Below are positions 20,493 to 28,483 of a stretch of DNA of 64,000 nucleotides, piece after piece. Numbering within the stretch: the stretch's first letter is position 1; the number at the start of each line of letters is the position of its first letter. The notes beneath the pieces were generated by a model. The model was not told the origin of the DNA. It made no database searches and saw only the letters and a list, made by a program, of their open reading frames with translations. Made by a program: the position numbers and the translations under genes. Origin of the DNA: Paenibacillus sp. HB172176 (GTDB lineage: Bacteria; Bacillota; Bacilli; Paenibacillales; Paenibacillaceae); the NCBI RefSeq assembly GCF_011947265.1, contig NZ_JAATHD010000005.1, positions 86,856 to 150,855 on the forward strand, written 5' to 3'.

Positions 20493-21937
20493 GGATGAGA
20501 AGCATCCAGACTCGGATGGTTCTAAGCTATTTGCTGCTGATCGTACTGGTCGTGTGTGTGCTTGGAGCCGCCTTCGCCGCTCTGATGTGGAATTATTATT
20601 ACGGCAGCGCCCAGAGCTCGGTCAGGCAACGCGCCGAATCGGCGATTTCTCTTCACTCCCGTTCGCTCGCCTCGCTTACGCTTCAGGATCAAGCGGATTA
20701 TATGCTGCAGCATATGGTGGAGGACGGTCCGGCTCGCATCCAATTGCTGAACAGCATAGGTCAGGTGCGCATCGATTCCGACGGATTCGCGCCCCAGGTT
20801 CAATATTCGACCGAGGATGTCAAGGCGGCGATGTCCGGCGGCATCGGCAGCTGGAGCGGGGTTGATCCTTACTACGGCGAACGCGTCATCTCCATCACGA
20901 TTCCGCTGTACAACGATTCGCGAATTGTGTCGATGCTGCGCTACACGTCATCGATCGAACAAGTGGACAATATGGTTGGCAAAATCATTCGGATGGCGGT
21001 GTACGTTGGATTAGGCGTTATTCTTCTCTTCCTGGGACTCAGCCTCTTCCTCGCTCAGCGCATCGTGCTTCCGATCAGAGAGCTGACGAGCGCGGCCAGA
21101 TATATGGCTGAGGGCGACTGGACCCGAAGAGCGACGAAGCGCAGCAATGATGAAATCGGCCAATTATCCGAAACGTTCAACGCGATGGTAAGCGAGCTGA
21201 CGAAGCGGGAGAGGTTGAAGAACGACTTCATCTCTTCGATCTCTCACGAGCTTCGTACGCCGCTGACCTCGATCAAGGGCTGGAGCGAGACGCTGAAGGA
21301 AAGTCAGCCGGGCGAGGACGACGAGGAGGTCAAGCTTGGCTTGTCGATTATCGGGAAGGAGACGGAGCGGCTGTCCGGACTGGTGGAGGATTTGCTCGAC
21401 TTCTCGAAGCTGTCCGCGAAGACGATGGAGCTGCATGCGGAGACGCTGGATCTGAACAGCTCCGTGAAGGAGACGGTCCGTCAACTCGTCGTGCGCGAGG
21501 ACAAGACCAAGGTGCGCCTAGTCGCCTCGTACGACGAAGGACCGATTATTATCTTTGCTGACGCGAATCGGTTGAAGCAGGTCATTATCAACCTGATCGA
21601 CAACGCGTACAAATTCACACCCGCCGGCGGCATCATTCGTGTGACGACGCAGGCAAGGGAACAGTCGGCGCTGCTCGCTGTCTCAGATACGGGAAGCGGC
21701 ATCGCTTCCGAGGATCTGCCTCATGTGATGGAGAAGTTCTACAAGGCGAGCAATATGGAGGGCGGATCGGGTCTTGGGCTTGCCATCTGTAAGGATATAA
21801 TTGAGCTGCACGGCGGAACGATCGCGATCGACAGCGAACGGGGATCGGGCACGGTGGTGAAGATTGAGCTGCCGATTCTGAGAGAGGCCGCGTCCCGGGA
21901 ACAAGCACGCGAGGAATCAATGTCGGATTCGCAATGA
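20489..21937 (+). CDS. membrane sensor histidine kinase
   Basis: The protein has 482 residues. TM1 (about 9-32), an extracytoplasmic sensor region of about 130 residues, TM2 (about 168-190), a HAMP domain, HisKA with the phospho-acceptor His253 in SHELRTPL, and HATPase with N box (NLIDNAYKF), G1 (DTGSGI) and G2 (GGSGLGLAI) appear in order. It is a PhoR/ResE-like transmembrane kinase and is cognate to the overlapping response regulator. GGAGTGGG supports ATG 20489; a second ATG lies two codons on. Confidence 0.9.
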   Translation: MRMRSIQTRMVLSYLLLIVLVVCVLGAAFAALMWNYYYGSAQSSVRQRAESAISLHSRSLASLTLQDQADYMLQHMVEDGPARIQLLNSIGQVRIDSDGFAPQVQYSTEDVKAAMSGGIGSWSGVDPYYGERVISITIPLYNDSRIVSMLRYTSSIEQVDNMVGKIIRMAVYVGLGVILLFLGLSLFLAQRIVLPIRELTSAARYMAEGDWTRRATKRSNDEIGQLSETFNAMVSELTKRERLKNDFISSISHELRTPLTSIKGWSETLKESQPGEDDEEVKLGLSIIGKETERLSGLVEDLLDFSKLSAKTMELHAETLDLNSSVKETVRQLVVREDKTKVRLVASYDEGPIIIFADANRLKQVIINLIDNAYKFTPAGGIIRVTTQAREQSALLAVSDTGSGIASEDLPHVMEKFYKASNMEGGSGLGLAICKDIIELHGGTIAIDSERGSGTVVKIELPILREAASREQAREESMSDSQ

Positions 21938-21968
21938 GAGAAAGCATGCGAAAGCAGCATGCTTTCTT
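21937..21968 (+). terminator. terminator after the two-component system
   Basis: The stem AGAAAGCATGC/GCATGCTTTCT has a 7-base loop beginning at the kinase stop codon. Pyrimidine-rich sequence (TCGTTCTCCCTCCTTT) follows. It may act in both directions, since a minus-strand gene ends at 22019. Confidence 0.65.
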
Positions 21969-22018
21969 CGTTCTCCCTCCTTTCGTTCTCCTGTCTTCGC
22001 TCTCGCGAACGCGAGCCC

Positions 22019-22138
22019 TTACTCCTTGTAGAAGATAAGCTTGCGATTAATGAAGACGAACAGCACGGAGACAATCGCGCCGAGAATAAGCATCGCGGAC
22101 AGCCAATGCTCCTCCAGCCAAGCAATCCACAAAGGCAT
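22019..22138 (-). CDS. 39-residue single-pass membrane protein
   Basis: The minus-strand ATG at 22138 follows AGAGGTGAG at good spacing. It encodes 39 residues: an acidic amphipathic start (LEEHW), a hydrophobic helix (about 15-30, LILGAIVSVLFVFI) and a basic tail (NRKLIFYKE). It is convergent with the histidine kinase gene. I do not recognise a named family. The clean site, membrane topology following the positive-inside rule and terminator placement support a real gene. Confidence 0.65.
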   Translation of the reverse strand: MPLWIAWLEEHWLSAMLILGAIVSVLFVFINRKLIFYKE

Positions 22139-22351
22139 GGGAACTCACCTCTTTTTCCTCGATAATGACAATAGATTTTGTATGTCGTTATTCCTTATTC
22201 TGCACTAATCCGCAATCCCTATTCCGGCTGTTGCAGACGGATGCTTCGAAGACAGGAGCAACAATCCGCGCGAAGGCTCATTTTTATCAAGACAAACTCG
22301 TCCGTTCTGTGTTTAAATGGAGATACCATATTGTAGCAAAGGCGGGTTTTC

Positions 22352-23449
22352 ATGAATAACAGAATGCGAGCGCTGTCAGTTGCCCTTCTCACCTCATGTA
22401 TCCTATTCATTGCGGCATGCAGCGGCAATAACGAGGAAGTCGCAGACGTGATTGCGACGAACACGATGAGTCCAACGATGGAACCTACTCCAACCGTTAC
22501 ACCGGAGCCGACTTCGACGCCAATGCCCTATATAGCGCCTCTTACAGGCATAGGCCTTGAGCAAGAAGCGACGAACAGGCCGCTGGCCGTCATGATCAAC
22601 AATTATTCGGCGGCGAGGCCGCAATCCGGTCTGACGCAGGCCGATGTCATCTGGGAAATTCTTGCCGAAGGCGGCATCACGCGTCTGGAAGCAATATTCC
22701 AGAGCACAACGGAGCAGACGAAGACGCTTGGACCGATACGAAGCAATAGAGCCTATCTCATCGATATTGCCGACAGCTACGGCGCGATCATGGCGCATGC
22801 CGGCGGAAGCCCGGAAGCATACGGCATTCTGCAGAAGCAGGGCAAGCCTTATCTTGACGAAATTTCGAACGCGGGCGGCTACTTCTGGAGAAGCAAGGAC
22901 CGCAAAGCGCCGCATAATCTATACTCCGAACTGGAGCGGCTGCGCAAGGCGGCGGACAACAAGGGCTACAACAACAAGCTCCCGGCCGCGGCGGCTTATC
23001 CGTTCTCGCCGGAAGGCGCGCTGACAGGAGCGACGGCGAGCTCGGCGGAGGATGCGAAGAAGATCGAGATTACGTTCCTCGGACAGGACTACGAGGTCGA
23101 ATATCAATATGACGAAGCGACCGGCCTTTACAAACGTTTCATTAACAACGAGCCGCATATCGACCGGAATACGGACGAGGCGTTAACGGCGACGAATCTG
23201 GTCGTGTTCGAAACGAAGCATACGGTGTACGATAATGTCGGCCGCCTGACCATCGATTTGAAAACGGGCGGCGCGGCGTACATTTTCGAGAAAGGCAAGA
23301 AGATCAGCGCGCAGTGGGTGCGGGCGAAGGACGGCATGATTCGCTTCATGAAGGACGGCCAAGAGGTGCCGTTCGTTCCCGGGACAACCTTCATTCATGT
23401 CGTGCCGAATAGTCCCGCGCTTGCCGAGCATGTGACGATAAGCATGTAG
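22352..23449 (+). CDS. yerB: YerB-like DUF3048 lipoprotein
   Basis: The protein has 365 residues with a lipoprotein signal (lipobox FIAAC) and a short Thr/Pro-rich linker (PTMEPTPTVTPEPTSTP). Two lobes typical of the YerB/DUF3048 family follow: PLAVMINNYSAARPQSGL, then a C-terminal part with NPNS-like ending. The biochemical role is unknown. In B. subtilis yerB lies just downstream of the pur operon, the same relative place as here. AAAGGCGGG precedes the ATG by 6 bases. Confidence 0.85.
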   Translation: MNNRMRALSVALLTSCILFIAACSGNNEEVADVIATNTMSPTMEPTPTVTPEPTSTPMPYIAPLTGIGLEQEATNRPLAVMINNYSAARPQSGLTQADVIWEILAEGGITRLEAIFQSTTEQTKTLGPIRSNRAYLIDIADSYGAIMAHAGGSPEAYGILQKQGKPYLDEISNAGGYFWRSKDRKAPHNLYSELERLRKAADNKGYNNKLPAAAAYPFSPEGALTGATASSAEDAKKIEITFLGQDYEVEYQYDEATGLYKRFINNEPHIDRNTDEALTATNLVVFETKHTVYDNVGRLTIDLKTGGAAYIFEKGKKISAQWVRAKDGMIRFMKDGQEVPFVPGTTFIHVVPNSPALAEHVTISM

Positions 23450-23492
23450 TGAGAGAATGTAATTATTATACGTGGACACAATAACCGCAAGA

Positions 23493-23562
23493 AGATGTTC
23501 AAAAAGTCCGCTTTTGATCGCCGAGCAGACCAAGAAGCGGCCGTGTTCACGGATTTTGCACA
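23493..23562. repeat. solo end of a palindromic MITE-like repeat
   Basis: GATGTTCAAAAAGTCCGCTTTT matches the terminal inverted repeat of the complete element at 60646-60820, but no partner end is found nearby. It is probably a decayed or one-ended copy. Confidence 0.5.
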
Positions 23563-23599
23563 AAAAAAGTGCTGTTCCGACATGGAACGGCATTTTTTG
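23562..23599. terminator. bidirectional terminator after yerB
   Basis: AAAAAAGTGCTGTTCC pairs with GGAACGGCATTTTTT around a 5-base loop. This gives a U-tract on the plus strand and an A-tract upstream. Confidence 0.85.
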
Positions 23600-23629
23600 C
23601 TTGTTCTGAAGCTGAAAATATGATTAAAT

Positions 23630-23672
23630 TTTCATGGATGTTTACAATCCGTTAACAATTATGGTGTACACT
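23630..23672 (+). promoter_or_regulatory. candidate Pho box and promoter for the DUF47-PiT operon
   Basis: TTTCAT (23630), TTTACA (23641) and TTAACA (23652) repeat at exactly 11-bp intervals. This matches the direct TT(A/C/T)ACA repeats bound by phosphorylated PhoP in Bacillus. TACACT at 23667-23672 could be the -10, which would put the repeats at about -49 to -22. The sites fit the phosphate-related genes downstream, but binding is inferred. Confidence 0.5.
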
Positions 23673-23735
23673 AAGGAAGGCTTTGAACAAGCAATACCGC
23701 AAGACCCATACTTTCTAGTCGATAAGGGGATTAGC

Positions 23736-24347
23736 ATGTTTAAGAAAAAGGACATTTTTTTTAAAACACTGGAAGAAATGGCGGACACGCTCGTAGAAGC
23801 AATTGAATATTTTGCCAGCGGCGTCTCGGATCTGTCGGATGTGTCGGCTTTCGCGAAGCGGATGAAGGAGCTTGAGAGCGAATGCGATCAGTATACACAC
23901 ACCATCTTGAAGGAGCTTAACAAAACCTTCATTACGCCGATCGAACGCGAGGATATTATGGAGCTGATCACCTCGCTTGACGATGTGGTCGACGGCATTG
24001 AAGCTTGCGCCTCCCGCTTTGAAATGTACCATCTTCGCGAGAAGGATGAATATATTACGCTGTTCGCGGAAATTCTTGTCCGTTGCGGACATCAGGTGAA
24101 GAGCGCGATCTATCTCCTGACCCAGAAGAAGCTGCTTCCGATGCGCGAGCATTGCATCTCGATCAACGAGCTTGAGAACCAGGCCGACGATCTGCTGCGC
24201 GTAGGCGTGACGAGCCTGTTCGCCAACGTGAAGGATCCGATCGAGCTGATCAAGCGCAAGGAAATTTACGAACGGCTCGAACAGACTTCCGACTATTGCG
24301 AAGACGTTGCGAACGTACTTGAATCGATCATTATGCGCAACAGCTAA
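23736..24347 (+). CDS. PhoU-like DUF47 protein
   Basis: This 203-residue, largely helical protein of the DUF47 (TIGR00153) family is distantly related to PhoU. The E-x-x-CD-x-x-H arrangement (ESECDQYTHTI) is characteristic. Members are encoded next to PiT transporters and are thought to modulate phosphate uptake. ATG 23736 has AAGGGGA 5 bases upstream; the earlier ATG at 23634 precedes the promoter-like region. PiT follows 23 bases after the stop. Confidence 0.88.
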   Translation: MFKKKDIFFKTLEEMADTLVEAIEYFASGVSDLSDVSAFAKRMKELESECDQYTHTILKELNKTFITPIEREDIMELITSLDDVVDGIEACASRFEMYHLREKDEYITLFAEILVRCGHQVKSAIYLLTQKKLLPMREHCISINELENQADDLLRVGVTSLFANVKDPIELIKRKEIYERLEQTSDYCEDVANVLESIIMRNS

Positions 24348-24370
24348 CAAGGAGAGTAGGAATCGAAGAC

Positions 24371-25363
24371 ATGGAATTATATGTACTCTGGATTGTCGTA
24401 TTTCTAGCGTTATCATTCGACTTCATCAACGGCTTTCACGACACGGCTAACGCGATTGCGACATCCGTATCCACGAGGGCGCTGAAGCCGAGAGTAGCCA
24501 TCCTCATGGCGGCGGTCATGAACTTCCTTGGCGCGATCACGTTCACCGGCGTTGCGAAGACGATCGGCTCGGGTGTTGCCAATCCCGCGGAACTGGAGCA
24601 TGGCGTCACGATTGTCATAGCGGCGCTCGTCTCCGCGATCATATGGAATCTGGTCACATGGTGGTTCGGCATCCCGTCGTCCTCCTCCCATGCGCTCGTC
24701 GGCTCCTTGGCAGGCGCGGTTATCGCGGGAGCGGGACTCAGCGCCATTAACGGTGAAGGCTTTGTCGACATTATGAAGGCATTGCTCATTTCGCCGCTGC
24801 TCGCCTTCACGCTCGGTTTTATTATTATGTGGATTCTGAAGCGGGCATTCGCGAAGTCCTCTCCGCATCAAGTGAATAAGGGCTTCCGGACCGGACAGAT
24901 CATCACCGCGATGTTCCAATCCTACTCGCATGGCACGAACGACGCGCAGAAGGCGATGGGCATTATCGTATTCGCGCTTGTGACCGCGGGCGAGCAGTCG
25001 ACGATGCATGTGCCTCTGTGGGTGCAGATTTCGGCGGCTACGGCGATGGCGCTCGGCACATCAATCGGCGGCTGGAAGATCATCAAGACTATGGGCACGA
25101 AGATTTTCAAAATAGAGCCGATCAACGGCTTCGCGGCCGACCTGGGCTCCGCTGCCATCATTCTGTCGGCGACGATGATTCATCTTCCGGTCAGTACGAC
25201 GCATGTTATCACCTCCTCGATTCTCGGGGTGGGCAGCGCGAAGCGCTTCTCCGCCGTGAAATGGGGAGTAGCGGGCAGAATCGCGATCGCTTGGGTCATT
25301 ACGATTCCGATTACCGTCGTTCTCGCGATGGGCGTCTTCTGGCTTATTCATCTCTTCGCTTAA
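24371..25363 (+). CDS. pit: low-affinity inorganic phosphate transporter, PiT family
   Basis: At 330 residues it shows about ten hydrophobic segments. The duplicated PiT signature appears as GFHDTANAIATSV near the N terminus and SHGTNDAQKAMGI near residue 180. It should be a cation-coupled symporter for phosphate or metal phosphate in the cytoplasmic membrane. It is co-transcribed with the DUF47 gene, and a strong terminator follows 17 bases after the stop. Confidence 0.93.
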   Translation: MELYVLWIVVFLALSFDFINGFHDTANAIATSVSTRALKPRVAILMAAVMNFLGAITFTGVAKTIGSGVANPAELEHGVTIVIAALVSAIIWNLVTWWFGIPSSSSHALVGSLAGAVIAGAGLSAINGEGFVDIMKALLISPLLAFTLGFIIMWILKRAFAKSSPHQVNKGFRTGQIITAMFQSYSHGTNDAQKAMGIIVFALVTAGEQSTMHVPLWVQISAATAMALGTSIGGWKIIKTMGTKIFKIEPINGFAADLGSAAIILSATMIHLPVSTTHVITSSILGVGSAKRFSAVKWGVAGRIAIAWVITIPITVVLAMGVFWLIHLFA

Positions 25364-25380
25364 TTCATGCGAAATACATA

Positions 25381-25442
25381 GGACAGCCAAGATTTCCGGC
25401 GAGCGTCATGAGGCGCTTCGGAAATCTCGGCTGTCCTTTTTT
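25381..25442. terminator. strong bidirectional terminator between pit and the vrrA-like gene
   Basis: The long stem GGACAGCCAAGATTTCCG with CGGAAATCTCGGCTGTCC (one mismatch) is followed by six Ts. It lies between convergent genes and can serve both. Confidence 0.92.
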
Positions 25443-25476
25443 GATTCCGTTGGGGGGCAGAGTTTTGTGGAGCGTA

Positions 25477-26130
25477 TTATCTTCGGCGTCCAGGTCTTCT
25501 GCGGCGGCGTCTGCCGGAGCTGCCCCCTTGTCTGGGCCTTGGCCTTGCGCTCGATGCCGGACGTCTCCGTCTTCTGCGCCTGCGAGGCTTCCACTCGCTG
25601 TTGTTCTCGTCATCCTCGCTGATCGACTTCTTGCCGAAGGAGCCCATGAGCACCTTCACCATCGGGGCCATCTGAGTAACGCTGCCCATCACCTTCTGCA
25701 CCTTGGTGACGGTGCTGAGGATGCCGTCGAGGCCGCCCATGCGGTCGACGAAGCCCTTGATCTCTGTCAGGTTCGGCAGCGTTCCGAGATTGCCGAGCTT
25801 GATTCCCTTCTTCGACTGCATCGCATCGGTCTCGATCAGCTGATTATTCGAATGGGGAACGATCGAGGGCAGCAGGCTCTGCGTATTCGCGGTCTGAGGT
25901 GGAGGCGTCATGTCGCCGTTATATTGGAAGCCTCCGTGCAAGCCGTTGTACTGCTGGCCGAGCTGGCTTTGACCTTGGCGATGACTGCTTGCTTGCCCAT
26001 AGCCTTGCTGGCCATAATGACCGTGCTGGCCAGGATGACCATGTTGGCCGCGCTGGCCTTGTTGGCCTTGCTGGTTGCCGACGCCGGGGTGATGATATTG
26101 ATTCAAACAGATCACAACCCTTTTTTTCAT
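25477..26130 (-). CDS. VrrA/YqfQ-like protein
   Basis: The protein has about 217 residues. The N terminus is Gln/Gly/His-rich (about 15-65). The conserved core GLDGILSTVTKVQKVMG plus QMAPMVKVLMGSFG resembles the YqfQ/VrrA family. The tail is Arg-rich (RRRRRRRR, then a second Arg run). The function is unknown; spore association is suspected for relatives. The ATG at 26130 is listed, but AAAAAAAGGG lies inside the first codons, so a TTG ten codons on, giving MNQYHHPG, is a serious alternative. Confidence 0.65.
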   Translation of the reverse strand: MKKRVVICLNQYHHPGVGNQQGQQGQRGQHGHPGQHGHYGQQGYGQASSHRQGQSQLGQQYNGLHGGFQYNGDMTPPPQTANTQSLLPSIVPHSNNQLIETDAMQSKKGIKLGNLGTLPNLTEIKGFVDRMGGLDGILSTVTKVQKVMGSVTQMAPMVKVLMGSFGKKSISEDDENNSEWKPRRRRRRRRPASSARPRPRQGGSSGRRRRRRPGRRR

Positions 26131-26323
26131 AGTCTATGGGTTAGGCGTTCATAACGATTGGACGAATGCCCTGTTTCGCGAAGAAAACTTTTGGTTAATA
26201 GCCTGTGGGGAGCGGTTAGGGTTGCAGATAGAATTCCGCCCAAGGCTTTCGCACGTTAATGTTTGATAAATAACGAACAAAGCTATACAATAGTAAGAAC
26301 AGTATACATAGGAGTGAATGCGA

Positions 26324-26614
26324 ATGCAGCTGAAGAAGCTGAATGATAAAGCGATTGACCAGTTATTCGAAGCTATACTAACATTAAAATCGGTTGAGGA
26401 ATGCTATATTTTCTTCGATGATCTATGCACCGTGAATGAAATTCAATCCTTATCGCAAAGGCTGGAAGTCGCTCGCATGCTTGGCAAGGGCAGTACATAC
26501 AATCAGATTGAAGCGGAGACGGGAGCGAGCACGGCGACGATCTCGCGCGTGAAGCGCTGCCTGAATTACGGCAACGACGGTTACAAAATGTCGCTTGAGC
26601 GTCTCGGCAGGTAA
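26324..26614 (+). CDS. yerC: YerC/TrpR-like DNA-binding protein
   Basis: This 96-residue helical protein belongs to the Trp-repressor superfamily (YerC/YecD type). A helix-turn-helix occupies about 45-80 (SQRLEVARMLGKGSTYNQIEAETG, then ATISRVKRCLNYG, among the most conserved stretches of the family). ATG 26324 is preferred because AGGAGTGA ends 6 bases upstream; ATG 26318 would be too close. It is followed by a CbiX-like gene 16 bases on. Regulatory targets are unknown. Confidence 0.9.
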   Translation: MQLKKLNDKAIDQLFEAILTLKSVEECYIFFDDLCTVNEIQSLSQRLEVARMLGKGSTYNQIEAETGASTATISRVKRCLNYGNDGYKMSLERLGR

Positions 26615-26630
26615 GGAGGCGCGTATCGCC

Positions 26631-27413
26631 ATGACGAAACCTGGCATACTGGTTATCAGCCACGGATCCAGAGAAGAGAAATGGGTGAAGCTCGTTGACG
26701 CGGCAATTCATGCCGCAGCAGCGGGCTTTCATGTGCCCGTTGTCTCTTCTTTTCTTGAAATTGTGGAGGGACGCTTGATCCAGGACGGCATTGACGAGCT
26801 GATGCGATTCGGCGTGACGGATCTGTTCGTGCTGCCGCTATTCGTATCCTCCGGCAGCACGCATGTCGATGAAATCGGGCAAGCGTTCGGCTTCCCTTGG
26901 GTATCCGATCTCGAAGGCGATCTTGGCGAGTTCCGCGTAGGTGAAGGCGTGCGGGTCACGTATGGCCTGCCCATCGACGATGATCCGGAGATTGGCGAGC
27001 TGCTGCTTGCGAATATCTCGGAGCTGTCCACCGATCCGTCCAGGGAAGCGCTGCTGCTGGTCGGGCATGGCAGCAAGGAGCCGGTGTTCCACGAGCGCTG
27101 GGCGGAGGGGCTCGGCAAGCTTGCGAAGCGGCTGAGGCTTGCCGGCGGCTTCGCGCGGGCCGAATACGCGATGCTGCTGCCGGATCAGGCTGCCACAGTT
27201 CTTCAAAGCATGCAGCAGGAGGAGCCTGAGCGCGAGATCATCGTCGTGCCCGTTTTCCTAAGCGTTGGCTATTTCACCAATCGAGTCATTCCGGAACGGC
27301 TGGAAGGACTCCGCTATCGCTATAACGGGAAGGCGATGCTGCCGCATCCGGCGATCGAGCGGTGGATTGCAAGGCGGATTTCGAGCTGGCTGGCTGAAGG
27401 ATCGAATACATAG
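26631..27413 (+). CDS. CbiX-family sirohydrochlorin chelatase-like protein
   Basis: This 260-residue protein has two CbiX-like halves. The first begins ILVISHGSREEKW and contains FVSSGSTHVDEIG. The second contains LLLVGHGSKEPVFHERW. These His-containing motifs bind the metal in cobalt or iron chelatases of the siroheme/cobalamin pathway. No other tetrapyrrole genes are nearby, so the exact metal and pathway are uncertain. AAGGAGG supports the ATG. Confidence 0.75.
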   Translation: MTKPGILVISHGSREEKWVKLVDAAIHAAAAGFHVPVVSSFLEIVEGRLIQDGIDELMRFGVTDLFVLPLFVSSGSTHVDEIGQAFGFPWVSDLEGDLGEFRVGEGVRVTYGLPIDDDPEIGELLLANISELSTDPSREALLLVGHGSKEPVFHERWAEGLGKLAKRLRLAGGFARAEYAMLLPDQAATVLQSMQQEEPEREIIVVPVFLSVGYFTNRVIPERLEGLRYRYNGKAMLPHPAIERWIARRISSWLAEGSNT

Positions 27414-27476
27414 AGAAGTATTGAAATATTTTTGGAACCATCTGCGATGATGTCCCTAAGGAGGCTTAGAGCTCTG

Positions 27477-28385
27477 ATGAAACGAGCCAGGTTAATCTAT
27501 AATCCAACATCGGGAAGAGAAGAGATGAAGCGGCGGCTTCCCGATATTTTGCAGCGTCTTGATCAAGGTGGAATCGAAGCCACCTGCCACGCGACGGTCG
27601 GCGAAGGCGACGCGACGCTCGCAGCCGCGGACGCTGCGGACCGCGACTACGATATGATCATCGCCGCCGGGGGCGACGGCACCTTGTACGAGGTCATCAA
27701 CGGGCTCGCCAACAAGCCGAACCGGCCGCCGCTCGGCATTCTGCCGCTGGGGACGACGAACGACTTCGCCAGAGCGACGGGCATTCCGAAGCATTGGGAA
27801 TACGCATGCGATCTCATCATCGGTCAATATACGAGACCGGTTGACGTCGGGAAGGCGAATGATCGTTATTTTATCAACATTGCGGGCGGGGGCTCCTTGA
27901 CGGAGTTGACCTACGATGTGCCGAGCAAGCTGAAGACGATGGTCGGCCAGCTCGCTTATTATATGAAGGGCATCGAGAAGATGACACGCCTGCGCCCGAC
28001 CGAGCTGAAATTCGAAGCCGAGGACGTCGGCATCTTCCAGGACGAATACATGATGTTCCTCATCTGCAACAGCAACTCGGTTGGCGGGTTCGAGAAGCTC
28101 GCTCCGGAATCGAAGCTCGATGACGGGCTGCTCGATGTGATGCTGATCCGCAAGATGCATCTGGGCGAGTTCATCCGGCTTGTCACACTGGCGCTTCGCG
28201 GCGAGCATCTGAACGATTCTCATGTCACCTACTTCCGCACGAACAAGCTGAAGGTGACAACGCCGGATTATGTCCAGCTTAATCTCGACGGCGAATACGG
28301 CGGCGTGCTGCCTTGCACCTTCTCGGTGTTGCCTTCACATTTGCGCATCTTCGCGGATGAGACGGGGGTTTCGACTTATCGGTAG
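27477..28385 (+). CDS. dgkB: diacylglycerol kinase DgkB-like lipid kinase
   Basis: At 302 residues it has the DAGK catalytic domain. RLIYNPTSGRE opens the protein, the ATP-binding GGDGTLYEVINGL lies near residue 65, and LPLGTTNDFARAT follows. B. subtilis DgkB (YerQ) returns diacylglycerol from lipoteichoic acid synthesis to phospholipid synthesis. Position next to rlmCD matches B. subtilis yerQ-yefA. AAGGAGG is 12 bases before ATG 27477, a slightly long gap; ATGs at 27447 and 27450 precede the site. Confidence 0.88.
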   Translation: MKRARLIYNPTSGREEMKRRLPDILQRLDQGGIEATCHATVGEGDATLAAADAADRDYDMIIAAGGDGTLYEVINGLANKPNRPPLGILPLGTTNDFARATGIPKHWEYACDLIIGQYTRPVDVGKANDRYFINIAGGGSLTELTYDVPSKLKTMVGQLAYYMKGIEKMTRLRPTELKFEAEDVGIFQDEYMMFLICNSNSVGGFEKLAPESKLDDGLLDVMLIRKMHLGEFIRLVTLALRGEHLNDSHVTYFRTNKLKVTTPDYVQLNLDGEYGGVLPCTFSVLPSHLRIFADETGVSTYR

Positions 28386-28483
28386 GTAGAGCGAAGCGAG
28401 TGATGTGGAACGAATAAGAATAGGTGTACTTAGAGTGGACTTATAATAAAAGATAACAAGGATTAGATCAGATCGGAGAAGCT

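Noticed and set aside
25018..26154. 378-codon plus-strand frame overlapping pit and the vrrA-like gene
   Set aside because: It crosses the strong terminator at 25381 and lies antisense to a recognised family.
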